From: a virus
Length of the DNA: 64,000 nucleotides
Virus record (IMG/VR): IMGVR_UViG_3300017963_000025
Location: 21,382 to 85,381 of that record
Direction: 5' to 3' (one strand)
The notes under the pieces were generated by a model, which saw only the letters and a list, made by a program, of their open reading frames with translations, had not been told where the DNA came from and made no database searches. The position numbers and the translations under genes were made by a program. This document shows, piece after piece, positions 23,409 through 31,651 of the stretch. Each line of letters opens with the position of its first letter. Positions within the stretch are counted from its first letter, which is position 1.

Positions 23409-23470
23409 ATTTTTCTGTTGATTCGCTGAGACATTCCGCCCAGCTTGCCCGTCTGGCCATGACGGCAAAA

Positions 23471-23797
23471 TTATACTCTGCCAAACAAAATGTCAATCGG
23501 GTTAACACCGGTCATATCCTGTCTTTCCTCCAAATCTTCCTTGTCCAAGGTGATTTCATACCCTGCCAATTCATTTCTGTGAAAATCAAGGCTGTGCTGC
23601 GTGTTTCGTATGATAGATGCCTTGGTCTGGCCAATTACTCCGGGGAACAAGTGACCAAACTTTGCCACTGCTTCTTTGGCCGACATTTTTTTAACTTCGG
23701 CAAGTCTGCTTTCCAGGGTGTTGATGATTTCTCTCAATCTCAGGGTTTCTTCAAAATTTTCTATCCCGTAGATTTTTGTTTCGGTTGCGTTTGTCAT
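23471..23797 (-). CDS. Hypothetical coiled-coil-like protein
   Basis: Seen: 108 residues, leftward, AAGGGGG before ATG. The middle (ETLRLREIINTLESRLAEVKKM) is a charged heptad-like helix. It is transcribed from the promoter cassette at 23843. Function unknown. Confidence 0.65.
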   Translation of the reverse strand: MTNATETKIYGIENFEETLRLREIINTLESRLAEVKKMSAKEAVAKFGHLFPGVIGQTKASIIRNTQHSLDFHRNELAGYEITLDKEDLEERQDMTGVNPIDILFGRV

Positions 23798-23842
23798 GTC
23801 GACCCCCTTTTTGGTTAGTGTGTTTCCCCGTTACTGAAATAT

Positions 23843-23871
23843 ATAATAATTCCTTTTAAGGAAATTGTCAA
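23843..23871 (-). promoter_or_regulatory. Leftward promoter (cassette copy 3)
   Basis: Leftward TTGACA (23866-23871), 17-nt spacer TTTCCTTAAAAGGAA, TATTAT (23843-23848), with the A/T track upstream to 23905. Confidence 0.85.
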
Positions 23872-23969
23872 GCATTATTTTTCATATTTTTTATTTTTTT
23901 TACATGATAACCGTCCAAGGCCATCCTGGCCACACGGTCAGGGGGCCATTCCGACAGAAATTCGTTCCA

Positions 23970-23988
23970 GCCCGCTCGAAGCGGGCTA
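23970..23988 (-). terminator. Hairpin downstream of leftward genes
   Basis: AGCCCGC and GCGGGCT arms with a 5-nt loop, about 100 bp beyond the 24085 stop; the loop and stem resemble the hairpin at 19906. A palindrome copy lies beside it at 23996. Confidence 0.4.
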
Positions 23989-23995
23989 CTTTGTC

Positions 23996-24011
23996 CGCAA
24001 ACGTTTGCGGG
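23996..24011. repeat. Dispersed palindrome 8
   Basis: Perfect core 7 bp from the GCCCGC hairpin; right flank G instead of A. Confidence 0.9.
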
Positions 24012-24084
24012 GTTATATTGACATGTGTTTTATCTGTTCGGCAAGTATGGCGCATCGCTCTCTTATTTTTATATATCCAATGCG

Positions 24085-24495
24085 CTATTCTCCCCCGATA
24101 GTATGCCCGCATCCGTCCACGCCACAGGTGAGTTTTCTGGCAAAACACGGATATGTGTGGTCAAGAGAAAAGCATCTGTAATGGCAATAGTGTTGAAAAA
24201 AATTACACCAGTAATCCGGTGCAAGGTTTGCACACATTTTTTTGCTCAGAAATTTTTCAACAGCATCAACGTCACTATGAGCCATAAAAAATGAGAATTT
24301 TTCATGACCAAACTGATAATCGAAAAGCATGTAATCGTATATTTCAGGTGGTTTGATTGTCAAGCCTTGGGGGAAACGCAATGAAAATTCCGTATCAGGC
24401 CATGCGGCTACAAAAAATCGCCCTATTACCGTAATCTTTTCTCCGTGCTTCGGTCCTCCGATACAATACGCCGTTACTTTTTGGGCATTTTCCAT
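24085..24495 (-). CDS. Hypothetical protein with Cys/His-rich tail
   Basis: Seen: 136 residues, leftward, AAGGAGAG before ATG. The N-terminal half is beta-rich (CIGGPKHGEKITVIGRFFVAAW). The last 50 residues are rich in Cys and His (FFQHYCHYRCFSLDHTYPCF, LTCGVDGCGH) and could bind metal. A decayed copy of that tail lies at 22808-22999. It is the second gene under the 24820 promoter. Confidence 0.65.
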   Translation of the reverse strand: MENAQKVTAYCIGGPKHGEKITVIGRFFVAAWPDTEFSLRFPQGLTIKPPEIYDYMLFDYQFGHEKFSFFMAHSDVDAVEKFLSKKMCANLAPDYWCNFFQHYCHYRCFSLDHTYPCFARKLTCGVDGCGHTIGGE

Positions 24496-24512
24496 TTGAC
24501 TCTCCTTTTTTG

Positions 24513-24773
24513 TCAGAATTCAAGCCAACCCGTGCGGCGGGATTTTTTGTATTGATTTGCAGCTCCGCCCCATTCCAATAGCCACCCAAATTCCCGATCA
24601 AATACCCGCCCGCACCTGGTTTCAAATAATTCCCTTTCTTCCCCTTCGCACAACGAGAAAAATGATCTTTTTACAATTGCCGAATTTCGAGAATATAAAC
24701 CACTCCCACATTTTAGATAATATGCTATTTTTTTCCCGTTATATATTTTCACAGCTTTACCTCCCATGTCCAT
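24513..24773 (-). CDS. Hypothetical protein
   Basis: Seen: 86 residues, leftward, GGGGG upstream of ATG 24773. The start is basic and Tyr-rich, with CGSG and CEGEE stretches and an aromatic end. It is the first gene after the leftward promoter at 24820. Function unknown. Confidence 0.6.
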   Translation of the reverse strand: MDMGGKAVKIYNGKKIAYYLKCGSGLYSRNSAIVKRSFFSLCEGEERELFETRCGRVFDREFGWLLEWGGAANQYKKSRRTGWLEF

Positions 24774-24819
24774 GTGTCGGCCCCCTTGTGGTTAAGTGTT
24801 TTCCCCATGTTCTGAGTAT

Positions 24820-24848
24820 ATAATAATTCCTTTTAAGGCAATTGTCAA
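24820..24848 (-). promoter_or_regulatory. Leftward promoter (cassette copy 4)
   Basis: Leftward TTGACA (24843-24848), 17-nt spacer, TATTAT (24820-24825). With the rightward copy at 24942 it forms a near-perfect inverted repeat of about 45 bp per arm, so the two promoters are back to back. Confidence 0.85.
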
Positions 24849-24941
24849 GTATTATTTTTCATATAACCGAATATTTGCGAGAGAGCGTTATTTTGATGGT
24901 GTACATCCGTGTAAAAAAAATAAAAATATGAAAAATAATAC

Positions 24942-24970
24942 TTGACAATTGCCTTAAAAGGAATTATTAT
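24942..24970 (+). promoter_or_regulatory. Rightward promoter (cassette copy 5)
   Basis: TTGACA 24942, 17-nt spacer ATTGCCTTAAAAGGAAT, TATTAT 24965, preceded by an A/T track and TGTACATCCGTGTA. It drives the gene pair starting at 25016. Confidence 0.88.
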
Positions 24971-25015
24971 ATATTCCAGACAGCGAGAGAAACCGACAAC
25001 CACGGGAGAAAGACA

Positions 25016-25459
25016 ATGAAAAAGCAATCCGCTATTGGAAAAATTCTGAGGGACATCCATACAAGTTATGTTACCGGAAAACCTCTTGATATGCGTCGTC
25101 ATCCGGCCCATGTTAAAACCAGGGTCATAGATTTTGGTTGGATGATCCATAGTGACACCGGACGATGGTACGGGAATCTTGTTCGGGATTGTTACCAACG
25201 TCTTTCCACTGCGGAATTGTATGAAATATTTTTGGATATGGTCCGTGATCTGGGACCGGAATATGTCGGCGGGATGATAAGAACATCCGACATATGGGAT
25301 AGCGTTCTTAACGTATCCGCAGACAAAGCAAATAGGCGGTTGGATATCATGCAATATCTTGAAAGGCTTGACCGTAACGGGTATATCGTATTCCAATATG
25401 CCGGAGACGTATGGTCAATAACCATTATTAGGGAGGGGAAAATCAATGACCATATTTGA
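25016..25459 (+). CDS. Hypothetical protein, winged-helix-like
   Basis: Seen: 147 residues, GGGAGAAAG before ATG. The second half (TSDIWDSVLNVSADKANRRLDIMQYLERLDRNGYIVFQYAGDVWSITI) has the helix-helix-strand-strand spacing of a winged helix. It is the first gene of the rightward transcript and overlaps the next gene by 14 bp. It may be a transcription factor; no family was recognised. Confidence 0.55.
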   Translation: MKKQSAIGKILRDIHTSYVTGKPLDMRRHPAHVKTRVIDFGWMIHSDTGRWYGNLVRDCYQRLSTAELYEIFLDMVRDLGPEYVGGMIRTSDIWDSVLNVSADKANRRLDIMQYLERLDRNGYIVFQYAGDVWSITIIREGKINDHI

Positions 25460-26717
25460 GGAAAGCGGATACATACTGGAAAACAGATTGGCTGATTTCC
25501 AAAAGTCAGTCAAAACCCTGAATAGGCGATTCACCAAAAAGGGAATATCAACGGTCAAAATCGAAGTTGGCGAGGTTGAAACAAGTGAAATCAATCTTCC
25601 CACAAGTGATGACGGGGATGATCATACCGCTATCCGTGAATTCGTTACGATCCGTGAAGTGTTCGTGAAAATTACGTGGGAAGCCGAACTGTGTATTTCC
25701 GGTTATAAATTGGTTTCGGCGTTGGAAAATGTCGAGGACAAAATTTTTGCAAACAACGTCCCCAAAGAAGCACTCCTGGAAATGCCGGCAAAGATTGTTT
25801 GTGACCATTGCGGCACCAACCGCCGCCGCCGCCGCTATGCCTATGTGTTGGAAAATACGGAAACCGGAAAGCAGATTATGGTAGGCAAACAATGTCTCCG
25901 GGATTTCCTTGGACACGATCCCGCGCTGCTAATCGAGGCAGCGGCGTTCAAGTTTGATCTTCGTGACTTTGGTTTGCCCGATGACGATGATTACGGATCA
26001 TCTTACAACCGAGGTGATGTCTCTTTCGGTCTTATAAAATATTTGTCGGTTTCATTCGGCGTAATCGACAAATACGGCTATGTCAGGGCATCGGACCCCG
26101 ACAAAAGGCCGACACGAGACAGGGTAAACAGTCATATCGGCCAATCATTGGACAGACGCGGAACGACAGAACAGGAAAGGTCCGAGTTTTCCGATATCTC
26201 TGAAAGAGCAAAGAAATACTCGGACAAAATTGATACGGTGATTGGTTATTTTGAATCAATCACCGAGGACGCGAATAACAGCTACCTTCATAATATCAGA
26301 AATATTCTGGAAATGGGCAGTGTGCCGAAAAAATATTCAGGATATGTGGTTTCCATGCCAAGTGTGTGGCTTCGGCATGAGGAAAAAATGAGGGCGGAAT
26401 CGGACAATACTTCCGAATTTGTGGGCAAACCAAAAGAACGGCTAAGAGATTTGCAACTGATGGTTAAAGGTGTAAGGGCTTTTGACGGTGCATACGGCCC
26501 CACCTATCTTTACACATTTTCGGATGAAACCGGAAACCTGTTTAAGTGGTTTTCGAGTAAATACGCCGGGTTGGAAACAGAAGACGAGGTGACCCTTGAC
26601 GGCACCGTAAGGAATCATGTCACAGACAGGTATATGAACAACCAACACGTAACCGTGCTGACTCGGTGCAAACTTTACGAATCAAACCAGAGAAAGGGGG
26701 GATGCCATGCAACATAA
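25446..26717 (+). CDS. Hypothetical mobile-element protein with zinc knuckle
   Basis: Seen: 423 residues, GGGAGGGG before ATG. An N-terminal domain is followed by CDHCGTNRRRRR (knuckle and Arg run, near 118), a strand-loop KQIMVGKQCLRDFLGHDP, a helical middle, and a beta-rich end (TYLYTFSDETGNLFKWFSSKYAG, DEVTLDGTVRNHV) that looks like an OB fold. Proteins with this CDHCGT...GxxCLxDFLGHDP layout occur widely in phages and plasmids without known function. Nucleic-acid binding is the natural inference. Confidence 0.65.
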   Translation: MTIFEESGYILENRLADFQKSVKTLNRRFTKKGISTVKIEVGEVETSEINLPTSDDGDDHTAIREFVTIREVFVKITWEAELCISGYKLVSALENVEDKIFANNVPKEALLEMPAKIVCDHCGTNRRRRRYAYVLENTETGKQIMVGKQCLRDFLGHDPALLIEAAAFKFDLRDFGLPDDDDYGSSYNRGDVSFGLIKYLSVSFGVIDKYGYVRASDPDKRPTRDRVNSHIGQSLDRRGTTEQERSEFSDISERAKKYSDKIDTVIGYFESITEDANNSYLHNIRNILEMGSVPKKYSGYVVSMPSVWLRHEEKMRAESDNTSEFVGKPKERLRDLQLMVKGVRAFDGAYGPTYLYTFSDETGNLFKWFSSKYAGLETEDEVTLDGTVRNHVTDRYMNNQHVTVLTRCKLYESNQRKGGCHAT

Positions 26718-26995
26718 ATAACGGCAAGACCGGGGAAATTTAAAACCAAACTCGGACGAACCCAAACTGTTCACGCAAAACAGTCCCCGGTCGAACCGTG
26801 ATGTCAAAAACGTATTTGTCACACGGTGAGGAGAAAAGAATGGTCGAAAACTTTTTGCTTGTCACACGAAAAGCGGATATTACATTCCTTACCATATTTT
26901 CACCATGTATTCGGATTTTTCATGTCCCCCCTACCAAACGGGGACTAAAATTATATGATATTTTGAATCGATTTTTCCTGTTGGGAGATAGCGCT

Positions 26996-28567
26996 GTGAA
27001 TAAACAAAAGTATGAATTTGAGGACGAACCTATCAGGGGATATCCTGAACTCAGATGGCAGGGGAAACGTCCTTTCCGGTCCACCCAGTTTTACCCGGCT
27101 CAGTTGAAGGAAACGTACGGGAAACCTGTGGACGGATGGCTTAACAGGATATATTGGGGAGACAATCATCAAGTTATGAGTCACCTAATGAAGGAATTCA
27201 GGGGAAAAGTGCAGTTGATTTATATAGATCCTCCGTTTAACAGCAAGGCGGAGTATAAAAAGAAAGTGATTTTGAAAGGAAAGCACCATTCGGTATTTGA
27301 AGAGAAACAATATACTGATATCTGGACAAACGATGATTATTTGCAGTTCATGTATGAACGATTGATATTATGCCGAGAATTGCTATCTGATCAAGGAAGC
27401 ATATATATTCATTTAGGCCCAAATATAAGCCATTATGTAAAAACAATAGTCGATGGAGTTTTCGGCCCTTCAAATTTTTTAAATGAATTAATTTGGAAAA
27501 GAGCTTTCGGTCATAGTGATTCAGGAAAATTTGGAGCTATTCATGATATAATTTTATTTTATGGAAAAAACAAACAAAGGATATGGAATAAACTTTTCCA
27601 GAAACCTGATAAAGAATATATTAACCGTTTCTTTGATAGTTATGACAAAGAAAGAAACGAGAGATACCAGCGGCTTAGTCTCTCGGCAGGGGGATTGACA
27701 GGAGGAGGTTATGACTATGAGTACAAGGGAGTACGAACAAACTGGCGATGTCCACTTTCCACTTTAAAAAAGCATGATAAAGAAAAAAGGCTGCATTGGC
27801 CAAAAAATGGCGGTGTACCACGCTTGAAGAAATATGAAAGCGAATACAAAGGGATGCCTATACAAGACTTATGGCTCGACATTAGTAAGATTCATAATCA
27901 GTCTCCAGAACTATACGGTTATCCTACTCAAAAGCCAGAAGCTCTTCTCGAACGTATAATCATGGCCTCTTCCAACCCAAGTGATCTTGTCTTGGATTGT
28001 TTCATGGGGTCCGGAACAACACAAGCCGTTGCAATGAAACTCGGTCGCCGCTTTATCGGAGCCGACATCAATCTCGGCGCTATTCAGATAACCACAAAGC
28101 GCCTCCTGTCCGTGGCCGCCAATCTGAAACAGCAAAACGCCCAGGTCCAAATCGATACCGATTCAGATGATGATTTGATCCATTACACCGGCTTTTCCGT
28201 GTACAACGTGGAAATTCTCCGGGATGAAGCAAATCTCGAATTCAAGCGGGACTCTGAGGCGAAAGTCATTGTGAGCAATGGTAAACTGGTCATTGAACAG
28301 TTTTATCCCATGAATCTTCTACAAAAACTAAGTCTGTTCGAAGAAAATGTCGAAGACTGGCGAGAACTTACGGAATCCGTCATGGTCGACTGGAATTATG
28401 ACGGTGATGTATTGCGGCCGGAAATCACCGACATTCCGGGAAAGAACAAACTGGTCAAAGGCGAGTACAAAATCCCGAAAAAGTATAGCAGAATAAGAGT
28501 TAAGATAACTGATATGCTGTCGGAACACTGGGAAGGCGATGTGTCAATGGCTATGCGCGGTCAATAG
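26996..28567 (+). CDS. Type III Mod-like N6/N4 DNA methyltransferase (beta class)
   Basis: Seen: 523 residues from GTG 26996 (GGGAG 8 nt upstream); an in-frame ATG at 26798 would add 66 residues with no recognisable character. LIYIDPPFNS (catalytic motif IV) comes before VLDCFMGSGTT (SAM motif I), the order of beta-class enzymes, and the region between holds the specificity domain. That middle part (about 27.33-27.95 kb) is visibly richer in A/T than its flanks, which suggests a swapped recognition domain. It is the only complete methyltransferase in the window. Its restriction partner could be the Res-like fragment at 36958. Confidence 0.85.
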   Translation: MNKQKYEFEDEPIRGYPELRWQGKRPFRSTQFYPAQLKETYGKPVDGWLNRIYWGDNHQVMSHLMKEFRGKVQLIYIDPPFNSKAEYKKKVILKGKHHSVFEEKQYTDIWTNDDYLQFMYERLILCRELLSDQGSIYIHLGPNISHYVKTIVDGVFGPSNFLNELIWKRAFGHSDSGKFGAIHDIILFYGKNKQRIWNKLFQKPDKEYINRFFDSYDKERNERYQRLSLSAGGLTGGGYDYEYKGVRTNWRCPLSTLKKHDKEKRLHWPKNGGVPRLKKYESEYKGMPIQDLWLDISKIHNQSPELYGYPTQKPEALLERIIMASSNPSDLVLDCFMGSGTTQAVAMKLGRRFIGADINLGAIQITTKRLLSVAANLKQQNAQVQIDTDSDDDLIHYTGFSVYNVEILRDEANLEFKRDSEAKVIVSNGKLVIEQFYPMNLLQKLSLFEENVEDWRELTESVMVDWNYDGDVLRPEITDIPGKNKLVKGEYKIPKKYSRIRVKITDMLSEHWEGDVSMAMRGQ

Positions 28568-28697
28568 GAATGAGTGTGAATCGAATTGATGCGAATATTG
28601 TGAATTGAAAGAAACGGACAAGGGAAGGTATGTCCTTCTGTCCTCTTCACTTTCCCAATTCTTTTGAAAAAAACTAAAAAAATATGAAAAATAATGC

Positions 28698-28726
28698 TTG
28701 ACAATTGCCTTAAAAGGAATTATTAT
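28698..28726 (+). promoter_or_regulatory. Rightward promoter (cassette copy 6)
   Basis: TTGACA 28698, 17-nt spacer as in copy 5, TATTAT 28721, with AAAAAAATATGAAAAATAATG upstream split from the older cassette. The palindrome at 28770 lies in the 5' leader. Confidence 0.86.
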
Positions 28727-28769
28727 ATATTTCAGACAGCGAGAGAAACCCAAAACAAAAAGGATATGT

Positions 28770-28785
28770 CCGCAAACGTTTGCGG
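28770..28785. repeat. Dispersed palindrome 9
   Basis: Perfect core about 45 bp after the 28721 -10 box, within the leader, 19 bp before ATG 28804. Confidence 0.9.
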
Positions 28786-28803
28786 ACAGAAAAGGAGGGT
28801 CAA

Positions 28804-29100
28804 ATGAATAGGTTAAAAAAAATTTATTCGGATTGTAAAGTCTTGGGTTTGAGTCAAATGATAGTGGATGGTTCCAAATGGTATGATACACAGGTGACTG
28901 ATTTTAATGATATTATGATTATTGCCGAACGAGGCTGTGATGGCCTCGGGCGCAAAATTCGCAAAATGGCATTGTCTTTACAAGACATTGATGGCTGCCA
29001 AAAACTTGTTGATTTTGACCCGGAAGAAATTTTGCTTATTTACGGTGATCAAATAAAAAAAAGAGAGAATTCGGATACCGACGTATGGAGGGAAATATGA
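28804..29100 (+). CDS. Hypothetical protein
   Basis: Seen: 98 residues from ATG 28804 with a perfect AAAGGAGG. The start is basic, then mixed alpha/beta, with a Cys in QDIDGCQK and an acidic/basic end. It is the first gene of the 28698 promoter and is ATGA-coupled to the next. Function unknown. Confidence 0.6.
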   Translation: MNRLKKIYSDCKVLGLSQMIVDGSKWYDTQVTDFNDIMIIAERGCDGLGRKIRKMALSLQDIDGCQKLVDFDPEEILLIYGDQIKKRENSDTDVWREI

Positions 29101-29369
29101 TGATCTGCTATGCACTCATTAACAAACAGAAACGATATGCCAGTCGGGTACAGTGTGACCGTTCGTTTGTCGAATCCGTAATGTTGAACCATGATGTGCT
29201 TCGCGGGATGTGCAAAATAGAATTCGGCGCTCATCCGGTAATATTCGATTCCTTAACGGAAGTGAAGAAAATTGCCACACATAAAGGATTGCGCGTGGTC
29301 ACGCTGAAAAAATGGTTTACCGACTTTATAGAGGGAAAATCAAAGCAGATTTTAAGTGAGTCAACGTGA
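29097..29369 (+). CDS. Hypothetical protein
   Basis: Seen: 90 residues from ATG 29097 (GGAGGG upstream). Alpha/beta composition: ICYALINKQKRYASRV, then HPVIFDSLTEVKKIATHKGLRVVTL. No motif was recognised. A 90-bp gap follows, with no clear site in it beyond a ribosome site. Confidence 0.6.
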   Translation: MMICYALINKQKRYASRVQCDRSFVESVMLNHDVLRGMCKIEFGAHPVIFDSLTEVKKIATHKGLRVVTLKKWFTDFIEGKSKQILSEST

Positions 29370-29460
29370 GATGAGAAAACCAAACTTTATGAGTCACCCA
29401 TATTAGATAAGTGAGGCCGAAATCTTAAAGACGCCGTAAGCAAACGGAGGAATATTACAT

Positions 29461-29916
29461 ATGAAGTATGACAAAGAATTGTTTCGTGCGGCAATCGCCA
29501 TTGCCAGGGACCGCAAAATCAATGATTATACGCACATCAAACTGATTTATGATAATTTGCATGATACATTCAAAGGAACATCCGAACAGTCTCAACGCAC
29601 AACGGATAAAACAGATGGTATACCGAAACTACCGACAGATATCAATCCGATCATTGTCGTTCGAAGAACTGCTAATTTTGATAATGCCTGTGACACGGCA
29701 AACCGATTAGTGGCAGAATTACTAAAACGTGATGGGGGCGGGGATTATGATGCTATGCCGGAGTTTGATAGTGTGTGGCATGCCCTCCGTATTTCACTGG
29801 TAACATATTATATGTATACCCATATAACCCGCCTTATTCATGTTTACGAGTTTGAGGTATCCGTAACCTGTCAGAAGAAAGATGATGTTTATGTGAAAGA
29901 ATTAGCGGAAACTTAA
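29461..29916 (+). CDS. Hypothetical protein
   Basis: Seen: 151 residues, GGAGG 9 nt before ATG. A helical N-terminal region, a polar linker (TSEQSQRTTDKTDG), then strand-rich PIIVVRRTANFD and a Tyr-rich helical end. No family was recognised. Confidence 0.6.
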   Translation: MKYDKELFRAAIAIARDRKINDYTHIKLIYDNLHDTFKGTSEQSQRTTDKTDGIPKLPTDINPIIVVRRTANFDNACDTANRLVAELLKRDGGGDYDAMPEFDSVWHALRISLVTYYMYTHITRLIHVYEFEVSVTCQKKDDVYVKELAET

Positions 29917-29992
29917 CATCGCAGTAAAGATTGAATCCCGGTTATATTTTATATTCATCACGCAAAATACATCCAAATGAAAGAGGTGTAAC

Positions 29993-30229
29993 ATGGAAAT
30001 AAAACCACTGGTAAGAGGTTGTTATGATGTTCAAAAACTGCGCATCCAATTTGGAAACCGGATATGCACCGCGTTCAAGACCAAAATTGGAATCAAACCG
30101 CGGAGGCAAACGACAACCATTAGCGTCATTAATTATAAGACAACCAAAGAAGTAAATAAAGAGATGATGGCGGCAGAGACATTGAACAATAACAATAGAA
30201 GGAGGGAATGGGAAAATGACCAAATTTGA
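29993..30229 (+). CDS. Hypothetical basic protein
   Basis: Seen: 78 residues, AAAGAGGTG before ATG. The start MEIKPLVRGCYDVQKLRIQFGNRI reads like the conserved beginning of a larger phage or mobile-element protein family, so this copy may be truncated; the end is polar and low-complexity. It overlaps the next small gene by 14 bp. Confidence 0.5.
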   Translation: MEIKPLVRGCYDVQKLRIQFGNRICTAFKTKIGIKPRRQTTTISVINYKTTKEVNKEMMAAETLNNNNRRREWENDQI

Positions 30230-30386
30230 AGCGGATACCAAGATGCGGGATATTGTTCTGGAAACCCGCAGGGATGTGGAGTCCATAAAGTTCTACAGAG
30301 AAAACGGTCATACGGCGGCATGTGCCAAACGTATGGTATTTGAAGGAAAAAACTGTAATTGTGGTGTTAAGGAAAAAACGGAATAA
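30216..30386 (+). CDS. Small protein with CNCG end (56 aa)
   Basis: ATG 30216 lies 9 nt after GGAGGG. The product is charged and helical and ends with a Cys-rich EGKNCNCG segment that may bind metal together with an internal Cys. A palindrome copy begins 4 bp after the stop. Confidence 0.55.
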   Translation: MTKFEADTKMRDIVLETRRDVESIKFYRENGHTAACAKRMVFEGKNCNCGVKEKTE

Positions 30387-30390
30387 CCGT

Positions 30391-30406
30391 CCGCAAACGT
30401 TTGCGG
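30391..30406. repeat. Dispersed palindrome 10
   Basis: Perfect core 4 bp after a small gene and 25 bp before ATG 30431. Confidence 0.9.
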
Positions 30407-30430
30407 ATGAAAAAAGGGAGGAAACAAATT

Positions 30431-30778
30431 ATGAAACTGATCAACCTGACTCCGCATCCGGTGGTTATTATTGGTGATGATGCTGAAATTGCTATTGAAA
30501 TCCCACCAGAAAAGAAATCGGCACGACTGGCGGAGAGCACGGTGCCATTGTCCCCCGTTGAATGCGACGGCGTAACGATTCCGATGCTAAAAAAGACTTA
30601 TGTGACAGCGGAAAATTTACCAGATGAACAACCCGACACACGGTATATTGTATCCGTGCTGGTGTTGCTGGCCCTAAGGGATATCCGCCATGATTTGGTC
30701 TGCCCGGATACCGGCCCAGGTAGCGTGGTTCGGGATGCGGACGGGAATATTATCGGTATCAGACGGTTGCAAAAATAG
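30431..30778 (+). CDS. Hypothetical protein, phage/plasmid conserved type
   Basis: Seen: 115 residues from ATG 30431 (GGAGGAAA upstream). MKLINLTPHPVVII followed by a beta-sheet region and a VSVLVLLALRD strand resembles a small family found in many phages and plasmids with unknown function. The palindrome at 30391 is in its leader. The protein looks intact. Confidence 0.6.
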   Translation: MKLINLTPHPVVIIGDDAEIAIEIPPEKKSARLAESTVPLSPVECDGVTIPMLKKTYVTAENLPDEQPDTRYIVSVLVLLALRDIRHDLVCPDTGPGSVVRDADGNIIGIRRLQK

Positions 30779-30786
30779 GGAGAAAC

Positions 30787-31005
30787 ATGTTCAAAATCAC
30801 CCGACTCACCAAAAATCTGGAGATTACCGCGAGGATTGTCAAAGCTTATGCCAAATCATTGGGCGGAGGGTGTGACATAGACCTGACAGACAAGGACAAT
30901 CCCATATTTTTGGGCGGGGATCATGTGTTGGAAGACGCCTGTTACAAAGAGGCGTTGAAACATATTTCACAACAAAACATGGAGGAAGAAGATGAACACC
31001 TATGA
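30787..31005 (+). CDS. Hypothetical protein
   Basis: Seen: 72 residues, GGGAGAAAC before ATG. A basic helical N-terminus (LTKNLEITARIVKAYAKSLGG) is followed by an acidic middle. It is 8 bp after the previous gene and overlaps the next. Function unknown. Confidence 0.55.
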   Translation: MFKITRLTKNLEITARIVKAYAKSLGGGCDIDLTDKDNPIFLGGDHVLEDACYKEALKHISQQNMEEEDEHL

Positions 31006-31162
31006 ATACGAATTACGCAGATTGAAGCATTATACGAAACCAAAAGAGGACCGGGAAAAATTGGAATATCCGGTAACGGGGGGTGACTCGGAATATAAAT
31101 GGGTATGTTCCCTATGTGGCAATTTACATACGCCAAACACCCCATGCCAATGTACAAGATAA
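30992..31162 (+). CDS. Small zinc-ribbon protein (56 aa)
   Basis: ATG 30992 follows GGAGGAAG by 6-7 nt. The basic N-terminus (LRRLKHYTKPKEDREK) precedes CSLC and CQC knuckles 16 residues apart. It belongs to the run of small zinc-ribbon genes from 30.9 to 33.1 kb. Confidence 0.55.
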   Translation: MNTYEYELRRLKHYTKPKEDREKLEYPVTGGDSEYKWVCSLCGNLHTPNTPCQCTR

Positions 31163-31175
31163 ATGGGAGGGTACA

Positions 31176-31247
31176 ATGACTACACGATGTTCGACATATA
31201 AGAAAATTATTGTCATACGTCGCCGTACTTTGAACGGAAGATTTTAA
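31176..31247 (+). CDS. Possible 23-residue basic peptide
   Basis: ATG 31176 follows GGGAGGG. The peptide (starts MTTRCSTYKKII) is very basic. Only the good ribosome site supports it. Confidence 0.25.
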   Translation: MTTRCSTYKKIIVIRRRTLNGRF

Positions 31248-31274
31248 TGAATAATTTATTAAGAGGAGGAAACC

Positions 31275-31466
31275 ATGTTTGAATTTTTGAAACCGCTGAA
31301 TTGTTGTTCCCGATGTATCGGGGAAAGTACGTCTGACAATTGCGACGGGTGTCTTGGCACACCGTGCGGACTTTGCTATTGGTGCAAAAAGACCAAAAAT
31401 GAAACGATTGATTTGTCATCGGTTACGGATGACAAGCATTCCTACCAACCCAAAAAACCGGAGTAA
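31275..31466 (+). CDS. Cys-rich protein, paralogue A
   Basis: Seen: 63 residues, GAGGAGG before ATG. Nine Cys sit in the pattern CCxxC(8)CxxCxGxPCxxCxxC, followed by a KKTKNET tail. The same pattern occurs in the protein at 38751, so they are paralogues 7.5 kb apart. Several zinc or iron ions could be bound. Confidence 0.65.
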   Translation: MFEFLKPLNCCSRCIGESTSDNCDGCLGTPCGLCYWCKKTKNETIDLSSVTDDKHSYQPKKPE

Positions 31467-31470
31467 CCAC

Positions 31471-31650
31471 ATGCCTAAAAAGTGGCCGATATGGAAGACG
31501 AAAAGTGAGAAAGTAGTAATCAAAAAAAAGACTTCTTCCGGAAATACGTGTCAGACCAAATGCCCGTTGTGCGGGCATTTACAGAAAATTAGTATTACCA
31601 ATTGGACATGCAAGAAATGCCATGGAAACATGGTGCCAAACGGAGGTTAG
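31471..31650 (+). CDS. Small zinc-ribbon protein
   Basis: Seen: 59 residues from ATG 31471, 4 bp after the previous stop. A very basic start (MPKKWPIWKTKSEKVVIKKK) is followed by CPLC and CKKC 20 residues apart. It could be a nucleic-acid-binding ribbon. Confidence 0.6.
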   Translation: MPKKWPIWKTKSEKVVIKKKTSSGNTCQTKCPLCGHLQKISITNWTCKKCHGNMVPNGG

Positions 31651-31651
31651 T

